43,353 bases of DNA from Nitrospira sp. (GCA_013696305.1 JACCYV010000187.1:1-43353), one strand, 5' to 3'. Shown: positions 19,448 to 29,595, counted from the first letter of the stretch. Numbers and translations: made by a program. Notes: a model not told the origin generated them from the letters alone.

Positions 19448-20515
19448 TTACCGAGGGAAGAAATAGGCGGCAATGGCCGTCAGGACGATGTTCCCCAAGG
19501 CGATGGGCAGCATCACTTTCCAGCCGAACCGCATCAGTTGGTCGTACCGCAGGCGCGGCAGCGTGGCCCGCAGCCAAAAGAACAGGAACAGGAAACAGTA
19601 CACCTTGACGGCAAACCACACGACATTTTCCATCCACGCGATGTGCTCCAAACCAATGTACGCCAGGATGGTGCCGGGATAAGGGGCGTTCCACCCGCCC
19701 AGGAACAGCGCCGCGGCGACGCACGACACCAAAATCATGTTGGCGTATTCCGCGATGAAGAAAAAAGCGAAGCGCATGCCGCTGTATTCGGTGAAGAAGC
19801 CGGCTACCAGCTCGCTTTCCGCTTCCGGCAAATCGAACGGGACACGGTTGGTTTCGGCCACCGCCGAAATGACATAGACCACGAAGGCGAAGATTTGCGG
19901 GAACGGCATGGACAGGATGAACCAATGCCAAAAGCCGCCGGCCTGTGCCTCCGTGATCTTGACGAGGCTGAGCGAACCGGACAGCAGAATGACGCCCACG
20001 ATGGCGAGACCGACGTTCAACTCATAGCTGATCACCTGCGCGGCGGAACGAAGTCCGCCGAGGAGGGAATATTTGCTGTTCGAAGCCCAGCCGCCCAGGA
20101 TGATTCCATAGGCGCCGATAGAGGCGAAAGCCAGAATATAGAGGATGCCGATGTTGATATCGCTGATCACGAACGGCTTGATCTGCATGCCGAACATCTC
20201 GATGGTCATGCTGGGACCGAAAGGGATCACCGCAAAGCCGATCATCGCTGGGACGAGGGCCAGGATCGGCGCAAGTGTGAAGAGGAATTTATTGGCGCCG
20301 GACGGAATGATGTCTTCTTTAAAGAAGAGTTTCAGCCCGTCGGCGATCGGTTGGAGGATACCGTAGGGGCCGACTTCCATCGGGCCCATCCGGTCCTGCA
20401 TCCAGCCGAGGACTTTGCGCTCGGCAAGGGTGAGGACCATCACGGTGAGCATCACGATCCCCATCACCGCGGCGATTTGAGCTAACGACACCGCCAGTCG
20501 CAATCCGATTTCCAT
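19448..20515 (-). CDS. nuoH: NADH-quinone oxidoreductase subunit H
   Basis: AERKVLGWMQDRMGPMEVGPYGILQPIADGLKL; ETNRVPFDLPEAESELVAGFFTEYSGMRFAFFF. Confidence 0.98.
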   Translation of the reverse strand: MEIGLRLAVSLAQIAAVMGIVMLTVMVLTLAERKVLGWMQDRMGPMEVGPYGILQPIADGLKLFFKEDIIPSGANKFLFTLAPILALVPAMIGFAVIPFGPSMTIEMFGMQIKPFVISDINIGILYILAFASIGAYGIILGGWASNSKYSLLGGLRSAAQVISYELNVGLAIVGVILLSGSLSLVKITEAQAGGFWHWFILSMPFPQIFAFVVYVISAVAETNRVPFDLPEAESELVAGFFTEYSGMRFAFFFIAEYANMILVSCVAAALFLGGWNAPYPGTILAYIGLEHIAWMENVVWFAVKVYCFLFLFFWLRATLPRLRYDQLMRFGWKVMLPIALGNIVLTAIAAYFFPR

Positions 20516-20537
20516 ACGACAATACTCCTCGTTCCGT

Positions 20538-23231
20538 CTACGAGACCTTCGCGAGAGACACGCGCGCGAGCTTAAAATAGGGGATTTGCGTCCGGGGATC
20601 AATCGCCCAGTCGGCGAGGTGTTTGGCTTCGCCGTCGAAATGTTCCGGATACCACAGCAGGCCGGGCGGCACACGCTCGCGTATCTTCATGGAAGTGGTC
20701 AAGGATCCCCGCGCGTTCGAAATCCGGACCTGCTCTCCGTCCGTCAGGCCCAGTCGGACGGCGTCCTCCGGATTCACCGAGAGGAACCCTTCCTGCTGCA
20801 ATTGCAGAAGCCCCTTGGAGCGTGTCGACAGTTTTCCTGAGTGAAACAACGTCTGGACGAACATCAACGTGAATTGATTGTCGCCGGTCGGCAACGGGGA
20901 CGTGAGGGCATAACGTGCCGTCACATCCCCCGTAAAACCCTCCGTGAGATAGTGCGTTAATACACGGTGGTCGACTTGTGGTGGAGTCGGAGCCGGCCCC
21001 AGCAGACCATAACCCGGGATCACGCTCCGGATCTCTTTCAAAATTTCCCGCGCGTCTCCGTATTCGAGAGGAGACCCCATCAGCACCGAGATCGCTGAGA
21101 ACATTTCCCAGTCGGGGCGGCTGTCACCGACCGGATCGATCGCTTGGCGAACGGCTTGCACGTACCCTTCGGAATTTGTGAAGGTGCCGTTTTTTTCCAT
21201 ATAGGAAGAAGCGGGGAGCACCACGTGGGCCATCGCCGCGGTCTCGGTGAGGAACAATTCCTGACAGACCAACAGATCCAGCTTCGACAGAGCTTCCTTG
21301 GCTTGCGCCGCGACGGGCAGGGTGCCGACCGGGTTTTCTCCGACGACAAACAACGCTTTAAGGGTGCCTTTGCCGGCTGCGGCGAGCATGTCGGTCAGCG
21401 GCGCGCCGGGGGTGTGAGGTAATTCTTCGCGCCACACGGCCGCAATGCGTTCGCGGGCGGCCTGGTCGTCGAGGGGCGCCGGTCCGGGGATGAATTCGGC
21501 CACGGCGCCCATTTCAATCGCCCCTTGATCGTTGTTTTCTTCAGCGAGTGGACCAAGGCCGCAGCCCGGCTTGTCGAGTTTGCCGAGCAGGATCAACAGG
21601 TCCAGGAGATTCGTGATCGTGCCCTGACCGCCCGGCTGACGCAGCACGCCGTTTCCGACCAGGATGACCACACGCTTCGCCTCAGCCAACGTCTGCGCGG
21701 TCTCCGCCCATTGGGATCGCGTCTGACCGGTCGCCGCTTCCAAGGATTCCCAGGAAGAGGCCTCCAGCGTGGCGGTAAGGCGTTGCACGAAAGCCGGTGC
21801 CTGCCCGGCCAGGGTGGCATCGACCAGGTGGTGCTCGATGACCGCCTTGATCAACCCGATGACGGTATTCCCGAATTGCGTGGGATACGTCGGGAAATGC
21901 TGAGCGGCCAGATTGACGATATTACTGAGGGTATCGACGGCCGGTTGCAACGTTTCCATCGTGATGAGCGTGGCCTGTTGTTTCTTGACGGCTTCCTTGA
22001 CTTTGAGTCCGGTGATCGGGCTGGTTTCAGTGATGTTGGTGCCGACTAAGAGCAGGGCGTCGGCCGCGACGATGTCCTCAAAGGCGATGGTCCAGCGGTG
22101 GGTGCCTTGAACCCTGCGCAGTGCCTGCACGCCGCTCACGTGGCCGTATCGCGCGCTGCTGTCGATCTGGTTGGTCCCGATCACCTGGCGCATGAATTTT
22201 TGGAATACGTAGAGATCTTCGTTGGTGCAGCGGGACGTAATGAGTCCCCCGAACGCATCTGAGCCGTGGGCCAGCTTCACCCGCAGAGCCTGTTCGGCCA
22301 CATATTCCAATGCGTCTTCCCAGGTGGCCTCCATGAGTATTCCGTTCCGGCGGATCAACGGGTGCACGAGGCGGTCGGAATGGCTGGTGGCATGAAAGCC
22401 AAAAAATCCACGAGCGCAGAGGTCGCCGTTGTTTCTGCCGGCGCCATGCGTCGAGTTGACCTCGATCAGTTCGCTGCCCTTGGTTTGGACGGTGATCCGG
22501 CAGCCATCGCCGCAGAAGGTGCAAATGGTCTCGGCCCGTTTGAGCATCCAGGGGCGGTACTCATACATCGACAGGCGGCTCGTGATGGCGCCGACCGGGC
22601 AGATCTGAATGCAGCCGCCGCAAAATTCGCAGTCGAGCTGATGTAGACCGAAGTGCTTGATTTCGGTCATGGTACCGCGTCCGACCGGAGCCAGCGCTTT
22701 GACGTCCATGATTTCGTCGCAATAGCGGACGCAGCGCAAACATTGCACGCAGCGATTCATCTGCGTTTCAATGAGCGGGCTGAAGTATTCTTTCTGGAAG
22801 ATGCGTTTGGTTTCCGTAAAGCGGCTGGTCGTCGGCGTATATTGATGCGAGAAGTCCTGGAGGTCGCACTTGCCGCCCTGGTCGCAGACCGGGCAATCGA
22901 GCGGATGGTTGGCCAAGATGAATTCCAGAACCGATTTGTGGGCATCGTCTACCACGCTGGTCGCGGTCCGCACCGCCATCCCTTCGGCGACCGGGGTGCT
23001 GCAGGCGGTCTGAAGCTTCGGCATCTTCTCGACTTCGACCAGGCACATCCGGCAGTTAGCGTCCGGTTTCAGCTTGGGGTGATAGCAGAAATGCGGAATC
23101 ATCACGCCGACGCGCCTCGCCGCCTCGATCACGAGCGTGCCCTTGGGGACCGCGACCGTGGTGCCGTCAATCGTGAGGCGGACGGTGTCTGTTGTTGAAT
23201 CAGGCATCGAGTGAGCAGCTCTCATGTTCAA
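20538..23231 (-). CDS. nuoG: NADH-quinone oxidoreductase subunit G (start may be MPDSTTD at 23207)
   Basis: N-terminal 2Fe-2S CYHPKLKPDANCRMC, CPVCDQGGKCDLQD, molybdopterin oxidoreductase domain with ICTFCGDGC. Confidence 0.96.
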   Translation of the reverse strand: MNMRAAHSMPDSTTDTVRLTIDGTTVAVPKGTLVIEAARRVGVMIPHFCYHPKLKPDANCRMCLVEVEKMPKLQTACSTPVAEGMAVRTATSVVDDAHKSVLEFILANHPLDCPVCDQGGKCDLQDFSHQYTPTTSRFTETKRIFQKEYFSPLIETQMNRCVQCLRCVRYCDEIMDVKALAPVGRGTMTEIKHFGLHQLDCEFCGGCIQICPVGAITSRLSMYEYRPWMLKRAETICTFCGDGCRITVQTKGSELIEVNSTHGAGRNNGDLCARGFFGFHATSHSDRLVHPLIRRNGILMEATWEDALEYVAEQALRVKLAHGSDAFGGLITSRCTNEDLYVFQKFMRQVIGTNQIDSSARYGHVSGVQALRRVQGTHRWTIAFEDIVAADALLLVGTNITETSPITGLKVKEAVKKQQATLITMETLQPAVDTLSNIVNLAAQHFPTYPTQFGNTVIGLIKAVIEHHLVDATLAGQAPAFVQRLTATLEASSWESLEAATGQTRSQWAETAQTLAEAKRVVILVGNGVLRQPGGQGTITNLLDLLILLGKLDKPGCGLGPLAEENNDQGAIEMGAVAEFIPGPAPLDDQAARERIAAVWREELPHTPGAPLTDMLAAAGKGTLKALFVVGENPVGTLPVAAQAKEALSKLDLLVCQELFLTETAAMAHVVLPASSYMEKNGTFTNSEGYVQAVRQAIDPVGDSRPDWEMFSAISVLMGSPLEYGDAREILKEIRSVIPGYGLLGPAPTPPQVDHRVLTHYLTEGFTGDVTARYALTSPLPTGDNQFTLMFVQTLFHSGKLSTRSKGLLQLQQEGFLSVNPEDAVRLGLTDGEQVRISNARGSLTTSMKIRERVPPGLLWYPEHFDGEAKHLADWAIDPRTQIPYFKLARVSLAKVS

Positions 23232-23294
23232 TTGAGTTTTGAACAGTGCGCATGGAACAGGTGTTGAAAGGATACGTAGGCTTCACGAAATACC

Positions 23295-24599
23295 TCAATG
23301 TCGCCCGACCGCTTCCGGCCGTATCAAATTGGCCGTCTCGGCGGCATGGATCAAGGTCACATACTCGTGCCGCCAATGTTTGAGCGTGCTCATGATGGGG
23401 GCCACCTCGGCGTCTCCGAATGCGCACACCGTGCGTCCGGCGATGTTTTTACACAGGTCAGTCAATGTTTCAAGGTCGGACATCTGCCCGCGCTTGTTGA
23501 CGATCCGGCGCATGACCTGTACGAGCCAGGAACTACCCTCCCGGCAGGGACTGCACTTGCCGCAGGACTCGTGATAGAAAAATTCCATCAGGCGCAACGC
23601 GGCCCAGACCATGTCGGTGCCCTCTTCCATGACCGTCACCCCGCCCGATCCCAGCATCGATCCAGCCTGCGCCACCGATTCAAAGTCCAGTTTGACATCC
23701 AGGTGATCGGGAGTCAGAAAGGGCGCGGACGCGCCGCCGGGAATGAAAGCCTTGAGCTTCTTGTCCGACCGCATGCCGCCGGCCTGATCGTAGATGAGCT
23801 CGCGAAAGGTGATGCCCATCGGGACATCATAATTGCCGGGCCGTGCCACATGGCCGCTCACGCAAAAGACACGTGTGCCCGTGCTCTTGGGTGGTGACCC
23901 GATCGACGCGAACCATTCGGCCCCACGAGTCATGATATGCGGCAGATTGGCCAGGGTCTCGACATTGTTCACCACCGTCGGTTTGTTATAGAGCCCGTGT
24001 GTCGCCGGAAACGGCGGCTTGACGCGCGGCAGGCCGCGTTTACCTTCGAGCGATTCCAAGAGGGCCGTTTCCTCGCCGCAGATATAGGCGCCAGCGCCGC
24101 GGTGGACCCAGACGTCGATGGTCACGTTGCTGCCGAGAATATTCTTGCCGACATAGCCGGTGGCACGGGCTTCTGCGATGGCCTGTTCGAGGATCTTGGC
24201 CCCGAGGACAAATTCGCCGCGAATATAGATGTAGGAACTGGCGGCGCCGATGGCATAACAGGCGATCACAATCCCTTCGATCAACTGGTGCGGATCACGC
24301 TCGATCAGCTGGCGATCTTTGAAGGTGCCCGGTTCACTTTCGTCGGCATTGCAGCAGAGGTAGCGCGGCCCCTGGTAGTCCTTGGGGAGAAACCCCCATT
24401 TGACTCCGGTCGGAAATCCGGCGCCGCCGCGTCCGCGCAAGCCCGATTTCATGACGACGGCGGTCACGTCTGAGGGACTGACCTTGCCCACGACCTTCCG
24501 TAGCGCCTGGTACCCGCCCGTGCGCTCATAGTCTGCCAGTGAACCCCCGTAGCCGGGTTGCTGCATATTTTTGAGAAGGATCGGTTCGTACGTCGGCAT
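23295..24599 (-). CDS. nuoF: NADH-quinone oxidoreductase subunit F
   Basis: GLRGRGGAGFPTGVKW; GAGAYICGEETALLESLEG; ESCGKCSPCREG. Confidence 0.98.
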   Translation of the reverse strand: MPTYEPILLKNMQQPGYGGSLADYERTGGYQALRKVVGKVSPSDVTAVVMKSGLRGRGGAGFPTGVKWGFLPKDYQGPRYLCCNADESEPGTFKDRQLIERDPHQLIEGIVIACYAIGAASSYIYIRGEFVLGAKILEQAIAEARATGYVGKNILGSNVTIDVWVHRGAGAYICGEETALLESLEGKRGLPRVKPPFPATHGLYNKPTVVNNVETLANLPHIMTRGAEWFASIGSPPKSTGTRVFCVSGHVARPGNYDVPMGITFRELIYDQAGGMRSDKKLKAFIPGGASAPFLTPDHLDVKLDFESVAQAGSMLGSGGVTVMEEGTDMVWAALRLMEFFYHESCGKCSPCREGSSWLVQVMRRIVNKRGQMSDLETLTDLCKNIAGRTVCAFGDAEVAPIMSTLKHWRHEYVTLIHAAETANLIRPEAVGRH

Positions 24600-24608
24600 C
24601 TTAACTCC

Positions 24609-24690
24609 AGAGCTTATGGCTTATAGCGTAATGCTGATGGCACGGATAGGCTTCCCCAGTTCCAACCATACGCCATAGGCTATTAGCTCT
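24609..24690. repeat. Imperfect palindrome with 7-bp-periodic arms between nuoE and nuoF
   Basis: AGAGCTTATGGCTTATAGCGTAA (24609-24631) versus CCATACGCCATAGGCTATTAGCTCT (24666-24690), inverted; the right arm overlaps the nuoE stop. Confidence 0.7.
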
Positions 24691-25234
24691 TTGCCCCACT
24701 CGGTTCCGGCCACATGAACGGGCCGGTCTTCAGCGATGACGCGCCGGTCTGTCGCAAATCCGCCAAGATGCGATCGAGTTTGTCTTCGGTCAACCGCTCG
24801 TAATAGTCGTCGTTGATCTGCATCATCGGTGCAGTCCCGCAGGCGGCCAGACATTCCACGGCGCTCAACGTGAACAGTTTGTCCGCCGTCGTCGCACCTG
24901 GTCTGATGCCCAGTTTCGTGTCGATCCATGCAATGAGGGTATCTGAACCGACGAGCGCGCACATGAGCGATTTGCAGACCTGAATGTGGAACTTGCCGAC
25001 CGGCTTCAGGTTCAGCATGGTATAAAACGTGGCTGTCTCATACACCTGCGGCGGGGTCAGCTTCAAGATCCCGGCGATTTCCTGCATGGCCGGTTCGGTG
25101 ACGTAGCCTTGTGCGCGCTGCGCGAGGTACAGCAAAGGCAGCAAGGCCGATCGCTTCACCGGATAGCGGCTCAGAATATCGTCGATTTCTGCCTGGTGCG
25201 TTTCTTTCAGCATTGTTCCCTTACCTGCGCCCAC
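24683..25234 (-). CDS. nuoE: NADH-quinone oxidoreductase subunit E
   Basis: Thioredoxin-like 2Fe-2S: VCKSLMC ... VECLAACGTAPMMQIND. Confidence 0.97.
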   Translation of the reverse strand: MGAGKGTMLKETHQAEIDDILSRYPVKRSALLPLLYLAQRAQGYVTEPAMQEIAGILKLTPPQVYETATFYTMLNLKPVGKFHIQVCKSLMCALVGSDTLIAWIDTKLGIRPGATTADKLFTLSAVECLAACGTAPMMQINDDYYERLTEDKLDRILADLRQTGASSLKTGPFMWPEPSGAKS

Positions 25235-25286
25235 CTACCAACCACGATGAAGAGTGAGCCGGTATGTCCCAACGGGCGCGCGCCCC

Positions 25287-27038
25287 TCATCTATCACATT
25301 CCCCCATGACGATGTCGTAGGTCCCGAAGATCGTGATGATGTCCGAAATCAAATACCCGCGGGCCATATGGTCGAACGCGCCCATGTGAATGAACGACGG
25401 GGCGCGAATTTTCAGCCGGTACGGCCGCGCGCTGCCGTCACTGACGATGAAGAAACCGAGCTCGCCTTTGGGAGCTTCCGTGCCGCAGTAGGTTTCGCCC
25501 TTCGGCGGCTTGAACCCCTGCGTGAAAATAATAAAGTGGTGAATCAGGCTCTCCATGTCCCGCATGACCTTGGCTTTGGGCGGAGGAACCACGTGCGGTA
25601 CATCCGCGATGATCGGTCCCTCCGGCAACTGGTCGAGGCATTGCGCGATGATACGCGCGCTTTGCCGCATCTCCTCCATACGCACCCAGTATCGATCGTA
25701 GGTGTCGCCCTGTTTGCCGACGGGCACCTCCCATTCGACTTTGTCGTAGACCCCATAGGGTTCATACTTGCGCACGTCGTAGTCGACGCCTGATCCTCGC
25801 AGGGTCGGGCCGGTCAGCCCGAAATTGATCGCGTCTTCCGCTGAAATCACCGCCACGTTTCTCGTGCGTCCGATCCAAATCCGGTTGGACATCAGCAGTT
25901 GGTTGTACTCGCTGACCTTGTCGGGAAACGTCTGCAGAAAGGCTTTGAGCCGAGCCACTAAATCCGGAGTGAAGTCACTGTCCACCCCGCCGATCCGAAA
26001 GTAGTTCAAGGTCAGGCGCGCGCCGCACAAGGTTTCGAACATATCCAACAACACTTCGCGCTCGCGAAAGGTCCAGAAGAAAACGGTCATGGCCCCGATG
26101 TCGAGAGCCTGCGTGCCCAGCCAAAATAGATGGCCGATGATCCGTTGCATCTCCGCGACCATGGTGCGGACATATTCCGCCCGTTCCGGCACGGTGATGT
26201 CCAGAAGTTTTTCTACCGTGCGCACGTAGGCGTAGTTGTTCGTCATGGCGCACACATAGTCGAGCCGGTCGGTGTGCGGAATGATCTGCATATAATTGAG
26301 GCCTTCCGCCAGCTTCTCGACCCCGCGGTGCAGATAACCCAAGTCCGGGGTGGCCTTGACGATCCGTTCTCCGTCCAATTCCAATACCACCCGAAGCACG
26401 CCGTGTGTACTGGGGTGCTGAGGGCCCATATTCAGCAGCAATTCTTCGCGCCGGTGCGTGCCTTGCGTGGGTTCGGTGGACAGGAAGGCCCGTTTCTCTT
26501 TGTCGCTAAACTCCCCTTCCGTTTGCTCCACTGGGGTTTCGTCCAGACGCGGGATGAACGGAAAGGAGCTGCGCCAGCCTCGCCCTTCGGTGGGGAAATC
26601 TTTCCGAAGGGGATGCCCTTCTTCGTAATCTTCCGGCAAGAGGATGCGCCGGAGATCGGGGTGCCCTACGAAGATGATGCCCATGAGATCATAGACCTCG
26701 CGCTCCATGAATTCCGCGCCCTTCCAGATGCCGGTCACGGATGCAATGTTCGGGACATCCTCGGTCACCCGCGCTTTCAACCGGATCCGCCGGCGGTGGG
26801 GCAGCGAGAGCAGTTGATAGACGACCTCAAAACGTTCCACATCGTCGGGATAGTCCACTGAGCAAATGTCAGTGATGTGATCGAACAGCGCCTCCGGCGT
26901 GTCATGGAGCCAGCGCGCAATGTCGACGATCCTGGCGGCAACCACGCGGGCCGTGACCTCGTTTCGCGCAGTGTCCACTTCCACGCCGCGAATGGCGTCA
27001 GGAAAAGTCGTCATCAATCGTTCGAGCAGCGGTTGCAT
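25287..27038 (-). CDS. nuoCD: Fused NADH-quinone oxidoreductase subunit C/D
   Basis: NuoC part EREVYDLMGIIFVGHPDLRRILLPEDYEEGHPLRKDFP is continuous with NuoD part MGPQHPSTHGVLRVVLELDGE ... YLHRGVEKLAE. Confidence 0.97.
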   Translation of the reverse strand: MQPLLERLMTTFPDAIRGVEVDTARNEVTARVVAARIVDIARWLHDTPEALFDHITDICSVDYPDDVERFEVVYQLLSLPHRRRIRLKARVTEDVPNIASVTGIWKGAEFMEREVYDLMGIIFVGHPDLRRILLPEDYEEGHPLRKDFPTEGRGWRSSFPFIPRLDETPVEQTEGEFSDKEKRAFLSTEPTQGTHRREELLLNMGPQHPSTHGVLRVVLELDGERIVKATPDLGYLHRGVEKLAEGLNYMQIIPHTDRLDYVCAMTNNYAYVRTVEKLLDITVPERAEYVRTMVAEMQRIIGHLFWLGTQALDIGAMTVFFWTFREREVLLDMFETLCGARLTLNYFRIGGVDSDFTPDLVARLKAFLQTFPDKVSEYNQLLMSNRIWIGRTRNVAVISAEDAINFGLTGPTLRGSGVDYDVRKYEPYGVYDKVEWEVPVGKQGDTYDRYWVRMEEMRQSARIIAQCLDQLPEGPIIADVPHVVPPPKAKVMRDMESLIHHFIIFTQGFKPPKGETYCGTEAPKGELGFFIVSDGSARPYRLKIRAPSFIHMGAFDHMARGYLISDIITIFGTYDIVMGECDR

Positions 27039-27063
27039 CTAATTCAAAGATTCTTTGCCGGCC

Positions 27064-27543
27064 TCACTTCACGAAGACTCGTTCGCGTTGAATTTTTTCC
27101 TGCAGTTTTAGCAGGCCATCCAGCAATGCTTCCGGGCGCGGCGGGCAGCCGGCGATATAGACGTCCACCGGGACGATCTGGTCCACGCCCTGGACCACGG
27201 CATAACTGTTGTAGTGATTGCCGGAGGTGGCGCAGGATCCCATGGAGATGACATAACGCGGTTCCGGCATTTGGTCGTAGATCCGGCGGATGACCGGCGC
27301 CATCTTCCGACAGACGGTTCCGGCCACGATCATCAAGTCCGATTGGCGGGGCGACGCGCGGAATACGCCGGCGCCAAACCGATCGATGTCATAGCGCGAG
27401 GACACGCTGGCGATCATTTCGATGGCGCAACAGGCCAGGCCGAACGTCATCGGCCACAAGGAGGATTTGCGCGCCCAACAGACGACGGCATCGAGATTCG
27501 TCGTCATAATGTTCGCATCGAGCTGGCGCTCTAAAAAGCTCAT
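27064..27543 (-). CDS. nuoB: NADH-quinone oxidoreductase subunit B
   Basis: [72 protein letters not shown]. Confidence 0.98.
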   Translation of the reverse strand: MSFLERQLDANIMTTNLDAVVCWARKSSLWPMTFGLACCAIEMIASVSSRYDIDRFGAGVFRASPRQSDLMIVAGTVCRKMAPVIRRIYDQMPEPRYVISMGSCATSGNHYNSYAVVQGVDQIVPVDVYIAGCPPRPEALLDGLLKLQEKIQRERVFVK

Positions 27544-27756
27544 ATTCCTCTCACTGTCCTCTTCTCTTTAGCGAGAAGGAGGATGAGTGGCCTGGTCGCC
27601 TCCGCCTACGCGCGTCGAACGAGGGCCTTCTGAGGCCGCGCGTTCCGCGAGGTGCGCGACGTGAAGAATAATGAGCGTCACGTTTGCGCACGCCGGCGAG
27701 GCGGTGAGCCGGCCCTGTCCTTTGTGTGTCGGGGGTGGCTTCTCGCCCGTCCACGC

Positions 27757-28128
27757 TCAATCCCATTCGAGCGCCCCCTTTTTCCAGGCATACCAGAACC
27801 CGACGATCAGGATGGCAATAAACACGCCCATCTCGACCAACCCTACCAACCCCAGCTTCTTAAATGCCACGGCCCATGGAAACATGAACACGATTTCGAT
27901 GTCGAAAATCACGAACAGCATCGCAATGATGTAATACCGAATCGGAAACTGCACGCGAGCATCCGAGAACAAGGGACTGCCGCTCTCGTAGGGCGCGAGC
28001 TTGGCGCGATAGGGTCGGTTCGGTCTGGCGATTCGCCCGACCAGCAACTGGACCGCGCTGAACGCAAACGCGATCACGATAAAAATCAAAATCGGAATGT
28101 AATTCAACGGCGCGGCTTCGCTACCCAT
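27757..28128 (-). CDS. nuoA: NADH-quinone oxidoreductase subunit A
   Basis: KLAPYESGSPLFSDARVQFPIRYYIIAMLFVIFDIEIVFMFPWA. Confidence 0.97.
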   Translation of the reverse strand: MGSEAAPLNYIPILIFIVIAFAFSAVQLLVGRIARPNRPYRAKLAPYESGSPLFSDARVQFPIRYYIIAMLFVIFDIEIVFMFPWAVAFKKLGLVGLVEMGVFIAILIVGFWYAWKKGALEWD

Positions 28129-28206
28129 GGCATATCCGCGACGCGTGAATGGTACAGCGTAAAGGGCTGATGCTCGTAGTATCCATCATTCCTTGCCGGT
28201 TCTCGG

Positions 28207-29409
28207 CTAGGCGGCCGATTGAGCCGCCAAAATCGATCCGAAGAATGGCTGAAACTTCAACCCGTCCAGTTCCGGCTTGGCCATATCCTTATGCTGCACG
28301 AGAACTTTGAAGGTCCGTCCCATGCCGTCAGGTCGCAGCAGGTGAATTGCGGCAAAAAACTCCGGAGACTCAGGCTGGAGCGACTCCAGTAATTGCTCCG
28401 CGCCCAGGCCGATCAAGAAACTCATTTGATTGGTAAATCCGGTCACATCCAGTCCCGCCCGCTGGCCGGCCTTGGCCAGGGCAGAGAAGTCTACATGGGC
28501 GGTCATATCCTGCTCACCCACCCGGTCGTAGGCGTCTTCTGTCGTGGTTTGACGGTAGTAACACAGGAATGTGCCGTTCTTGCGATCCGGTCCGTAGAGA
28601 TCGTCGGAGGTGTGGCCATAGTCGATCGTCACGACGGCGCCGCGAGCCATCACCTGCGCGACCTGCTCCATCCAACGAATGGCATCGAGGTTGATTTCGG
28701 TTCGATAGCCATCCGGCAGGTTGATGGCGCCCTCTCGCAAATAGTCCGCCAGGTCGTTGGAGAGAGGGCGGTAGACCTCGATGAACCGTTCTTCACGCGA
28801 ATCGACATAGATTTCTTGTGGCCGGCCGTCGACCACCGCGATGCGATGAACGGGAAACGCATCCACCAGCTCATTGGAAAGAAAAAGGCCGGTGACGCTG
28901 TCTTGTGGCAGATCCTCCAAGCGATCAAGCCAGGCCACTCGGCCGGTTTGTCCGATCCATGGGGCCAGATAGTCGTGTTGCACGGTGCGCATCGACGCGC
29001 TGCATTCGATCAAAATGTAGCGGAGACGGTCACCGAGATTCGCGGGGGCATGTTGACCGGCGGCGAGGAAATCCCGCGCCAGCAATCCCTTGCCTGCCCC
29101 CATCTCCACTACCGTGAAGGGATTCGGGTGTCCGAGGAGTGCATCGAGTTGCTGTGCTTGCTTGGCCAGGGCTTGTCCGAGGATCGGATGCACATCGGAG
29201 CTCGTATAGAAGTCGCCCGACCACCCGATGCGTTCCATGGCGGGGTCGTCGACCGGGCGAACGTAGTAGCCGAATCTCGGATGATACAGCGCCAGGTCCA
29301 TGAAGCGGGCAAACGGAATCGGACCTGCGGCTGCAATCTCAGCCCTGATCTCCGCCAGAAGTTGTGGATGCCCAGTGTTCAAAGTGACACCACGCTTATC
29401 GGCAATCAA
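28207..29409 (-). CDS. SAM-dependent methyltransferase, MidA/NDUFAF7 family (COG1565-like)
   Basis: IPFARFMDLALYHPRFGYY, GDFYTSSDVHPILGQALAKQ, VVEMGAGKGLLARDFL, LFLSNELVDAFPVHRI, TIDYGHTSDDLY. Confidence 0.9.
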   Translation of the reverse strand: MIADKRGVTLNTGHPQLLAEIRAEIAAAGPIPFARFMDLALYHPRFGYYVRPVDDPAMERIGWSGDFYTSSDVHPILGQALAKQAQQLDALLGHPNPFTVVEMGAGKGLLARDFLAAGQHAPANLGDRLRYILIECSASMRTVQHDYLAPWIGQTGRVAWLDRLEDLPQDSVTGLFLSNELVDAFPVHRIAVVDGRPQEIYVDSREERFIEVYRPLSNDLADYLREGAINLPDGYRTEINLDAIRWMEQVAQVMARGAVVTIDYGHTSDDLYGPDRKNGTFLCYYRQTTTEDAYDRVGEQDMTAHVDFSALAKAGQRAGLDVTGFTNQMSFLIGLGAEQLLESLQPESPEFFAAIHLLRPDGMGRTFKVLVQHKDMAKPELDGLKFQPFFGSILAAQSAA

Positions 29410-29595
29410 CGACCGTTCACGCGCCGACGCGGAAACAGGTCTCTTGCCGGATTCTCTAGGGAAAAGAGGGGGTTAGATTAGCCGCGCCTCAGCGGCAAGT
29501 CAAGGTGAAAAGACCTATGACAGCAGGAGAAGAGGGAAGATCTGCCGGTGCTCGCGACCATTTCACTGTGAATGGAATGATCCGCGGGCGCCTTC

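Noticed and set aside
18983-20485. 500-aa plus-strand ORF opposite nuoH/nuoI
   Set aside because: Antisense shadow ORF of high-GC coding DNA; low-complexity charged composition and no recognisable domain.
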